Made by a program: the position numbers and the translations under genes
Notes under the pieces: generated by a model
What the model was told of the DNA's origin: nothing
The model's input: the letters and a program-made list of their open reading frames with translations, nothing else
Database searches by the model: none
Shown here: one piece after another, positions 54,329 through 64,000 of the stretch
Numbering within the stretch: position 1 is the stretch's first letter
Layout of the letters: each line of letters starts with the position of its first letter
Assembly (NCBI RefSeq): GCF_900090045.1
Contig: NC_041778.1
Location: 62,001 to 126,000, forward strand
Source of the DNA: Plasmodium malariae
Taxonomy: Eukaryota > Apicomplexa > Aconoidasida > Haemosporida > Plasmodiidae
DNA: 64,000 nucleotides
Direction: 5' to 3'

Positions 54329-55393
54329 ATAAATAACTTATTTATGAAAAATTTGAAACTCTTATTAGGGTTATAGACATACAATAATTCCTGGAGATAT
54401 TAAAATTGAATGAATATATTTTAATACTAATGAAAATTTGTACGTTTAATAATATAATATATATATGTATAAATCCTCAATACATAAGTAAAATAAGATT
54501 TATATTCAGCTATTATTTAACAAATTCTTTTAATAGTATTCATGTTTCCCATAAAGTAAATATATCATTTACGTGTTTAGTATATGTTCATATAATAGTT
54601 TCATAAATAGAATAAGAGAATGTAAATTTTTGAACTATTCCTTTTTTTTTTATTATTAATATTATTTATTCCATTTGTAAAAGTAGTAATATCTCGTATA
54701 TAATAGTATTTTAGTTATATCTTGAAGTTACTTTTCTACAACTTCTTTTATCAAGCTTATAATTAATTGTATTTTTATTCATTTTTACATTTGTATAGTA
54801 ATATATGCATAAATTTCTAAAAATATAAGGTTATAAGTTTTTAAACTTTTCCACATTACCTGATTTCATTTAGTTAACAAGTATATACTATGTTACATAA
54901 TAATTAGTATAATTTTGCTTAGAAAAAAAGCATAATAAAAATTAAATTATTATAATTAAATATAAATTAATATCATAATTTTTATAATTCAAGGTAACTA
55001 CACATTTTATAGAAGTTTTAATTTTTATGTTTATATATTGATCGTAAGACAAACGAATATAGCAGAAAATTACTTCCTTTATATCATAAAAAGAAATATT
55101 ATTTTATGTTCATTTATTATGCATATATATATATATATGAACTGAGTATTTCGTTTAACTTATGGTGTTATACTCCGTTATCTAAATTTTTTCTTTTACT
55201 TATATTCCAGAATAATATATAATATTAACGAAGAACAAAGTTAATAGGATACTATTTATACTTTTTATGAATCATATTTTTCATTTTATGTATATATAAG
55301 TATATGCTCAATCAATTTTTTCTCTCATAAGCATAAATATTGATTTATTATTATTAATACCTAAATTTTCATTTTTATTCATTCTGTTATTGT

Positions 55394-55433
55394 TATATAT
55401 ATATATATATATGTGTGTGCGTGTGTGTTTGCG
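55394..55433. repeat. Compound TA/TG microsatellite
   Basis: A TA run of about 18 bases passes into TGTGTGTGCGTGTGTGTTTGCG. Unusual here because nearly all other simple repeats are pure A/T. Confidence 0.85.
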
Positions 55434-56602
55434 TATTAACCGTTTATATATATTTATGTAAAAGTGTTATTTATTTTTTTTTCTTATTATATATGTATTC
55501 CTTAAGATACTTCATCCATAATAACAGCCCACGTAAATATTTTAGCTGTATTACTATATTTACACTTTTTTAACTCTAACATTATAAAATAATATTTTAA
55601 GTAAAAAACCTCATATAAATTACAGAAAAATATTATATAAACTAAGGCAAGAACAAATGTAAAAAAAATATAAAATATTTTAAAACATACTAAGATTTAA
55701 AAATAATCTTTATATAAATTATATTATAATATATATTATAAAAAAATGTACTGTATACTTAATTAAAACATCATAAGCTGTTATTAGTTAGCAGTTATTC
55801 TCATAAATGCAGTTTATTTATTATAAAATTTTAATCTATTATCTGTTAGTTATATCTATATTTATTTGAATTATTTATGTATTCACACAATTAAAGAATC
55901 ACATTTAAATATTTAATTTTTGAATAGAAAATTTAATTTCCTCCATAAAATATATAGTATCATATGTAAAACTTATTAAATATACATATTGACAACATTA
56001 AAGTTTTTCTTTTCTTTTAGATAACTTCTCTTAAATTTCATTTAATAAATCATTGAAAATATTAAAATGGTTAGAATATTATAATGATGAAAATATGCTG
56101 AATATGTAATATTATATGTTAACAATCATTTAATATGTTACAAAAGGATATAAACAAATATATAAAAAAATAATCTTGTCTTTTTTTCCATTTTTTTTTT
56201 GACTTCTATATTATTATTTTGCACTTTTTATATGAAATAAAAAAATAAAAGTTAAATATTAAAAAGTGTATAAATTAAAAAGTACTAAATTAATACGTTT
56301 AAACATTTTTTTAAAACAAAAGGTAAATGAAAAAAAGTATGATTATATCACAGGAATTTTAAAAGTTATATATATTTATTTGTTTCCTTTCAATTAAATT
56401 CTTAAATTCATACTTATTATGTTATATTAATAAAAAATGTCCAATGATTTTCTTTTTACTTTTTAAAGAGAATTCACAAAATTTGGATAAAAATTTTTTC
56501 TTTTTTTTTTTTTTTTGCTTTTTTGTATTTACAGCAAAAAAATTTACTTTTTTATATTTCGTTAATGAGATTATTTGATATTATTTTTATTTTTTATATT
56601 AT

Positions 56603-56608
<6 letters not shown>

Positions 56609-56651
<43 letters not shown>
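56609..56651. repeat. TA dinucleotide microsatellite
   Basis: About 43 bases of TA followed by a decayed GGTATAGGCATAGATATACA tail. Confidence 0.92.
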
Positions 56652-56653
<2 letters not shown>

Positions 56654-59323
56654 TATAGGCATAGATATACATATACATACACATATTTAAAAAATATACT
56701 AATAACAGATCTATAAGAGATAATATAAAATCTATTTTGATATATAATAATTTTTCACTGTTAAACATACGACAAAAATAGGTAGATTATAAATTTTCAT
56801 TTATAATTTTGTATTAATCAAAAATTTTAATAGAATCATTAAGTTTATTTTTTAAGCAATATCATTAATGCAGTAATAGTATAAATAATAAAAGTAAAAA
56901 GTATACTTTCCTGTTATAATTATAATTATTACTATCAGGTAATACAATTCTAATTTATACGTATTTGAATCTTTGTAATATAATATCCTTATAATACGTA
57001 AAACAAATATATTATCATATATTAATAATATATAATTAATAAAAAAAATTATATTTGGTTATTAATATTAACATTATCCATGTTTCAACAAATTTGAATA
57101 AATAGTGTTATTTAGTTATTCTCACTTTATATAAGCACTAATAAATATAAAGTTCTTTTAAAGTATATTAGTTTAATATAAATGAGTCTTTTTACAAAAT
57201 GTGCTTTTATGCTTTATCATATAAGATGTATATAACTTATATATTTAAATAATATAAAGAGCATATTACAAGCATAGTAAATATATATGTTTTCTTTTAT
57301 TTTTCACATAAAATATAAGTACGAAATAATTATTTTAATATACTTTTAATTTCTTAAAACAGTGGTGAGTATATTAAAAATATACTGTATATGAAAAATT
57401 ATAAAATGCTAACAAACGTAAACCTGTAAATATATTTATCAGTTAATATAAACGTTATTATATCAAAGCATTAATATATTGCATACAAATTGCTTATTCT
57501 GACAGCCTTTCTATAGTATTAAATGAAACACATATATAAACATTAAAAGAAGACATATTAATGTTATAAATAAAAAAATTATATAAGAAACAAAGAGTAT
57601 CCATCGTAAAATAACTTTTAAAAAATATCTTAACAATTATAATAACTATGTATCTATATTGACTTCTACAATATTCATAAAGAAAATGACAATTCTATCT
57701 ATATATGTAATAATAATAGAAAAAAAATTTTGTTAAATACACTTCATTGTTTTTTTCAAAAATACATTTAATTAAAAAGTAAATATACTTATAAAATTAA
57801 TATATAATACTACCTTTAATTATATATTATGTTAATCATATTTAAGCTTAATATTTTTTACAAAAATATAATAAATGAAAAAAGGGAAATAATTTATTGT
57901 TATTTTTCGACTTTCTTGAATCATATTTTATTATGTGTTTTAAATAATATGATGTAGAATAGGAATAAATAAAAAATTAGAGGAATATACGAAAGTGACA
58001 ATATTATGATACTATATTTCACAACTATTTTAGTATTTTTAAAAATTGAATTATGTATCACAAACATATTTTCAAATAGTATTTATATCACTTAGATGAT
58101 AAACACATACATAAGTTGATATATTAACCTTTATAATTCTTATGTTACATGTATTAAATTATTTGAAACATATATTTTATTAAAGGGTTTAGGATAATTA
58201 TTATATGTTTTTTCTTTTAATCTTAATAATTATAATCAATTTATAGTATGATAATATCTAATTTTTTCGTATATATTCATATTTTAATTATATATATGTA
58301 TATTACATTAAATCAAATGTGATTAAGAAGGATGTAAAACATTAACTTCAATATGTACTAGAATGGATAGAATTAAGTAATTATTTTACAATTATACAAA
58401 ATTTTATATCTTCTGAATAATACATTTATAGGTAAATATATTTTTTTTTTCGAAGAGTACATTTTTAATATAACAGAGGAATGCTTATTATATACAGAAT
58501 ATTTATATATTCGTTAAAATCCTCCTTCATTTATTTAATTTTTAATTTCAGTAATAATAACAAAATTGAATTTATTTACTGGCTTATATATTATTATTAC
58601 CTATAATAATAATTAGTTCGTTTAATTTAAAAGATATTATTTTAACCTTAAAAGTAAATAATTATTAATAAAAAGGAAAATTCTTTACTTTTTAAAGATC
58701 TTGTATTTATGTATTTATAGTATTTTAAAAAATTAAAGGCAATTCCTTTATATATATTTCAATATGATGTTCAACTTATATGAATACATACTAAAATTAA
58801 TTTATTTTCTTGTATAACATTTCAATAAAATTATATAATCCTCGTTTGAATGGAAGTAATTGGAAAACGTATTTTCTATGTAAATTCTTTTAATTAACAT
58901 AATATAATTCTATTTTATAAATTGTTATATTTTTCAGCTAAAACATTTTTCTTTTAAACTATGCAAAGTATACAAATTTTACTATTATGGAGAAATTAAA
59001 GAAAAAATGTTCTTAAATTTTTTTTTTAAATTCTTTATATGAAATTAAGAAACATAACATATATCAACATATTGTTGATCATCTTTTTACGTATATAAAT
59101 ATTATCTTAATAATAATTTAATTATTGGTATTTAATGTACTTATATTAAAATACAATGTCATTCGAGAGTGTAGAGCAGAATACATATTTTATCTTTTTG
59201 TTATAATGAATTTATATACATGGTATTTCAGGAATTTGTTGTTCTTGAAATGAAATAAATATTTTTTTTCAAGAAAGTACTATTCTGTATATTTACATAT
59301 TATAATTTATTTTTATTTTTTAG

Positions 59324-59917
59324 GATAATTTTGTGGAGTCATTCCATAAATTTGAAGAAGAATTTAGTAGACTTGCCTCAGATTCTGAAGATAATGATGG
59401 TACTTTTGGTGAAACTATAAAATCTAAAGTTTTATAACTTAATAGTGTTAGTAATTCTATCTCTCCATGTAAAAAGTTTAATAATTACTTATATACTATA
59501 AGTACTCATCATAACTCAAATAATAAAAATAGGTGTAAATAATTCAATTGCCTTCTAAATATAGATAATAATTATAATAAGGACAGTTTGATTAAAGAAT
59601 TTAAAGAACATATATTAGAATATTATTGTGTATTCCAGCAAGACACCAACAAGATTGATCCTGATATTTTTAAAAATCTCACAGATCTATACAATTTTTA
59701 TAGGCATTTTAACAACATTAAAGTTCAAAAGGACAAAGCCATTCGTGATAATTGTGAAAGAGTTACAAAATATTATGAGTTTTATTTTAATCATAAGAAG
59801 GAGCGTAAATTAAAAAAAAGCGACTAATTTTGTGAAGAGTTAAAAAATTCTAAAGAAATATATGATAGAAAAATGCACAATGTAACTGTCCCAGTGTATA
59901 TAACTTTTAACACCTAA
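59324..59917 (+). pseudogene. PIR pseudogene, truncated
   Basis: Begins after a TTTTTAG acceptor with DNFVESFHKFEEEFSRLASD, a PIR exon 2 opening. It stays in one frame for 594 bases with TAA codons at 59435, 59540 and 59825 and the terminal TAA at 59915. Between them are PIR segments: SISPCKKFNNYL, FNCLLNIDNNYNKDSLIKEF, HILEYYCVFQQD, NCERVTKYYEFYF and FCEELKNSKEIYDRKMHN. There is no variable region, membrane segment or tail exon after 59917, and no exon 1 was found, so it is broken at both ends as well as by nonsense codons. The longest intact piece is 59588-59827. Confidence 0.85.
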
Positions 59918-62131
59918 AAAAAATTATGTATTTGTTCCTAGTTAAACAACAGCTATAGTGTTACGAACATTCTTCACTTTATTTATTTTATATAAGGTTA
60001 ATAAAATTAATACATTATAGTGTAAATACTGTACCATAATCAATTTTTACAAAAAATTAACATTATAAAAAAAAAATAGTATTTTTTAGTATATATGTGC
60101 ATATTTTTTTCTTATAATATAGTTTACTCCTATAAAATCTTGTATATGTAATCGTTTGCAAAGGAAAAAAATAAATGAAAACAACGGAATTGAAAAAGAA
60201 ACAAATCAATCCATACAAAACACATATAAAGTAATAAATAGAAATTATAGAAGATTTCATAAAATAGGCTATCATTCTTAATGAGACACCTAATAAAAAT
60301 ATTACACTTTATATTATTTGCATAATAAAAATTAATACTTCGCGGTATAAACGTTATATATAAGTGTAGCATTACTAATAAATAAAACAAACGAAAATTA
60401 AAAAAATGAATATATATGATTAAAAATTTACATAAAAGGATAATAAAAATACAATACTACTATGAAAACCCCTAATAGATATATTCCCCTATTCATGATA
60501 TTTTATTTAAAATTCAAAACTAGTAATTTTAGTACTTAAATATATAACACAATACTACGAAACAAATGCTGATTTTCTTAAAAAGTAATATGAAGTAAGG
60601 TTTATCATATAAATATTAAAATATTAAAAAGAAAAGAGAAAACAAAAACATTAAAAAGAGGACTACTAGTATAATTATATAAATAATAAAATCTTATAAT
60701 AAAATCATTATTCAAAAAATACGAATGTAACTATTTTGTTTACAAATTTATCTTAAAATGTTTATTATTATTTGTTCCTTTGCAATTTAGAAGAAGTTAA
60801 AATTTAACACCGTATAGAACAATTTTAACATTGTTCTCTTTAATAGGTAGATATTGTATGTGACACTCTAGTAAGAATATATATACGTGAATATAAAAGA
60901 TATTAATTCTACTGATCCTCATTATATATGGGAACATTACTAATCGTTATTTAATAATTCATAAATATGTTCCTGTGAAACATTATTCTAAATTTTTTTT
61001 GTTCATTTAATATGCTAATACACATATAACATCCAAGGGAAATAAACAAATCGGTATGTGATAATTAAAAAACATATATAAAATTAGTTTACGATTATAA
61101 ATTTTTCATCGATTACATTATAATAGCAGTGAGAAGTATTTATACTTCTATATTTCATTTTGATTTATTTTATTCAAAAACAAAAATACGACAAATATTC
61201 CAGTAAATAGAATATTGGCATGATGATATGAAGAAGATAAGAAAAATAAAAAGATAACGCCTCCTTTATTCAGTTTTCTAATAGAATTCCACTTTTTGAG
61301 TCACCAAGGATCTCATTATATATGCATTCCTATATATATTAGATTTTTAGAAATGAGGATTCCCATTTTTAATCGTGTAAAATTTTCAGGAAATTTTCAA
61401 ATTTGTGAATTAGATATTTACAGAATATAGTCATTTTAATTATGGTAAATAACTATTTGTATTCTTGTTTTTTACTATATATCTGAATCTTGGATATCAA
61501 TTTATATACGATATTATTCGTATTTTACTTAATATCATATTCAAAATAACAAAACAAAAAATGCGTATTATTGAAATGAATTTACATTGACGAAACGTTG
61601 GCATGTTCACATAATAAGGAAAAATGAAGAAGTATTTATAATAAGGCATGCAATTTTATTTCTCATAACAATTTTTTTATAGTATTCATAAATTTATTAG
61701 AGATAAAATTAGTCATCTTATTATTATTATTACCAATAAAGAATACAATATTTACTTATATTTTTTTAATTATTGTTTTTAATTTTTCCGTAATGATTCA
61801 TTGAACTATATATATATATATATATTGTGAACTGCATAAATAGATACATAACAAAGAATATTATATAAATAATAAATTGTCATTTCCTTTCTAATTTATT
61901 CATGTTAAATTAACTAAAAATGATTTAAAAGAATTAATCTATAAAAAATTTTTATCTAGTTCATCTACAAATACAAAATACTGTTAAAATTTTATTCTTC
62001 ATAAAACAATAATTAAAGTAATAATAAAAATGGTTCCATTTATATTTTAAATATGTAAGATTTAAAAAACAAATTTTTTACAGATTAAAAACATATTTTT
62101 AATATTCTTGGTCTTTTTCTATTAATTATTC

Positions 62132-62133
<2 letters not shown>

Positions 62134-62166
<33 letters not shown>
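62134..62166. repeat. TA dinucleotide microsatellite
   Basis: About 33 bases of uninterrupted TA. Confidence 0.92.
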
Positions 62167-62169
<3 letters not shown>

Positions 62170-62282
62170 TTTTGTTAAATCCTTTAAGTTTATTGTTTTT
62201 TTTTCTAAAAAGAATTAGTTGTATATTTAATAACATATATATAAGAAAATAAAATATAGAACAGGAGTAAAATTAAAATATT

Positions 62283-62300
62283 AACCCTAAGCCCTAAACT
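62283..62300 (+). repeat. Interstitial telomere-like motif (two units)
   Basis: AACCCTAAGCCCTAAACT holds two adjacent units close to the C-rich strand of the Plasmodium telomere repeat (CCCTRAA). C-runs are rare in this window. Two units could be chance or a decayed interstitial telomeric trace. Confidence 0.4.
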
Positions 62301-62992
62301 TGGAATCCTACAACAAAGGATAATATATTATTATATATTCATAATTTCACATTTATAAAATAAAATAAACATAAAAGTAATATTAAAAGGGTTCTCATAT
62401 ATAAATATGTTGCGTAATATATTTATCCTAAAGTTTATTCTGTAGAATAAATATTATATTTTCTTTTAATTTAAGAAAAAAAAAATGTATCAACATAAAA
62501 AAATATATCGAATTCATTTCATTTTGTACTAAAAAAAACACACATATTTTTAACTTTAAATGAATGATACTTATATTTTTTTTTTTTTTTACAAAGCAAA
62601 TAATTAATTAGTATTAGTAAAAGATAAAAATATAATTCAAACTATTATTTTCAGTTACAAATATAAAATGGCAAAGGATATCAAGAAAAATTATATAAAT
62701 TTTTCTTTTATATATTAATTTTAAGGCAAAAATTTTCTAAACAAATAATGTTATAAACAGAAATCTATATATTAGACATAATATTGTTTTAAGAGGAGTA
62801 TATACGTTAAGTTGAAAATTTGAAAACGTTAAAACATTTATATTAACTAAAATATTGAAGAGCTACATTTTTGATGTTACGCATCAAAAATAATAGCCAC
62901 ATTCGCGTAAATTTATGAAATCATATGAACTATATAGGTGTCTTTTATTTATATGTACTACCTAGGAGACTATATGAATTAATTTTTATAAC

Positions 62993-63866
62993 TTATTCAG
63001 GAAAAATATCATATTTGGATTTATTCATTTTACATTTAATATGTACCAGCTTATTATATTTTACTGATTTTTTAAGGTTGTAAAAAAAGGCTGGTAAAAC
63101 TGTAAAAGTTAATATTAAAAAAAGAATTATACTTACTGACGCTGTAGGCCACCATTTTGCAGATATGGACTCAAAACATAACGCAAAAATAAAGTATCTT
63201 TCAAATATATAAATTAGTATTCCAGCTAATAGAAGGAAGGTAGGTAAAATAAAAATTAATTTGTGTTTATGATTTGATTTAGCCCATAAATTCATATAAT
63301 CTGTATTTCTAATATCCCTAGCTATTTTTAAATAATATTTTCTGTTTAATGTTTTTTTATCGAAATATGCATCATCTTCAGAATAATCAGTAATGTTACT
63401 TTTTTTAATTTCTTCACAGACTCCTTCATTATTTAATGAATTTGAATTTAGCTGTTTATTTTTTGTTTTAGTTATATTTTCACTACAACTTTTGCATTTT
63501 TTTTTGTACCCTTCATCACATGGTGATACTATTTCTAACTCTACAAAATTTGAATTCTTATTCCGTTCATATTTTGCTAGTAATCGATAAGTTCCTGTAT
63601 CTAAATATCTACCAAATATGTAGTATTCGTCCAAATATTTGATAAATTTATTCTAAAAAAAACAAAATAAATATTTGTTATTTAAAGATTAAATAATTTC
63701 ATACTAAAGAGGAGTATTCATAAAAATAAAACAATAAATACATGAATAATTCAAATTTACTCAAATAATATTATAATACCACATTGCTCCTAAAATTATA
63801 TGTCCATGTTAAAAAGATAAACACAGATATTTTAATAAATATCATTGTTTTATTTTTTTGTCCCAT
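62993..63866 (-). CDS. Plasmodium exported protein, fam-type, two exons
   Basis: Predicted 248 residues. Exon 1 (63780-63866, 87 bases) encodes MGQKNKTMIFIKISVFIFLT plus nine residues, a signal-type segment. A 127-base GTATTA...TTAG intron follows, and exon 2 (62993-63652) keeps the frame with NKFIKYLDEYYIFGRYLDTG. TYRLLAKY places RLLA at residues 52-55, the same position as in the gene at 1623-2524, again without a strict RxLxE/Q/D. A Cys/Lys region (GYKKKCKSCSEN) is followed by AYFDKK, two membrane segments at about 161-179 and 200-220, and a basic tail KKSVKYNKLVHIKCKMNKSK. It shares these features with the pseudogene at 40013-40850 rather than with the fam-l block of the first gene. Function unknown; delivery beyond the parasite is inferred from the family. 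Confidence 0.85.
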
Positions 63867-64000
63867 GATATATATCTTAAATATCCTAATATATTAAGTG
63901 TGAAAAAGTTAATAATAATGTAATGTATTATCAATTATGAAATGTTCTATATTTTAATTAATTTTTAATGCTGCTTATATCTTCGTAAATAAACATCAGG

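Larger units (their letters stand above)
46200..55150 (+). repeat. Unit 3 of a diverged tandem segmental triplication
   Basis: Contains STP1 copy 2 and exported relic copy C, with shared noncoding tracts at 50260-50420, 53330-53440 and 54930-55100. Offset from unit 2 is about 21.8 kb at the STP1 start and about 21.4 kb at the relic. Confidence 0.55.
54329..59323. other. Intergenic region between relic C and PIR pseudogene
   Basis: No gene supported. A 66-codon frame at 54406-54606 has no family features. The 54930-55100 tract belongs to unit 3. Microsatellites lie at 55394-55433 and 56609-56651. The 65-codon frame at 56571-56768 runs through the TA repeat and is an artefact. Confidence 0.6.
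59918..62992. other. Intergenic region with possible coding relics
   Basis: A G/C-richer minus-strand patch at about 61140-61320 reads KWNSIRKLNKGGVIFLFFLS and then NILFTGIFVVFLFLNKINQN. It is hydrophobic and basic like the C-terminus of a fam-type protein, but is too short to call. A telomere-like motif lies at 62283-62300 and TA repeats at 61808-61826 and 62134-62166. Frames at 60063-60390 on the minus strand have no family features. Confidence 0.5.

Noticed and set aside
54406..54606. A 66-codon plus-strand frame just after exported relic C
   Set aside because: No motif; the relic already ends with a family-like stop at 54326-54328.
56571..56768. A 65-codon minus-strand frame with a Tyr-Ile repeat
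   Set aside because: The repeat is simply the TA microsatellite translated.
1..64000. tRNA, rRNA, CRISPR, bacterial mobile elements or operon signals
   Set aside because: None seen; the window is a eukaryotic subtelomere-like region with spliced genes.

Overview
The window is extremely A+T rich. It contains few, widely spaced, intron-bearing genes that belong to Plasmodium subtelomeric multigene families: STP1, PIR, and two-exon exported proteins of the fam-l/fam-m type. fam-l/fam-m-like genes next to STP1 and PIR suggest a subtelomere of Plasmodium malariae or a close relative such as P. brasilianum. P. ovale is the main alternative. No housekeeping gene, rRNA, tRNA or CRISPR was seen.

Layout, left to right: a fam-l-type gene on the minus strand (1623-2524); an intact four-exon STP1 on the plus strand (5486-8005); a broken exported-protein gene, copy A (11871-12640); a broken PIR on the minus strand (about 15505-16559); an intact three-exon PIR on the plus strand (19491-21190); a decayed STP1 (25334-27835); broken exported gene copy B (32158-32856); a broken fam-type gene on the minus strand (40013-40850); a second STP1 with open coding exons (47101-49772); broken exported gene copy C (53544-54328); a broken PIR (59324-59917); and an intact two-exon exported-protein gene on the minus strand (62993-63866).

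The main large-scale pattern is a diverged tandem triplication with a period of roughly 20-22 kb. In each unit an STP1 is followed about 4 kb later by an exported-gene relic, and the noncoding DNA between and after them is recognisably shared. The three units have fared differently: two STP1 copies are open and one is ruined, and all three exported genes are ruined. PIR and fam genes have been kept or lost differently in each unit.

All products would be membrane or exported proteins of the infected red cell or parasite surface. They do not form a pathway; the locus is a reservoir of variant surface and exported genes. Exon structures were read by eye from frames, splice motifs and comparison between copies inside the window, so splice sites are predictions.
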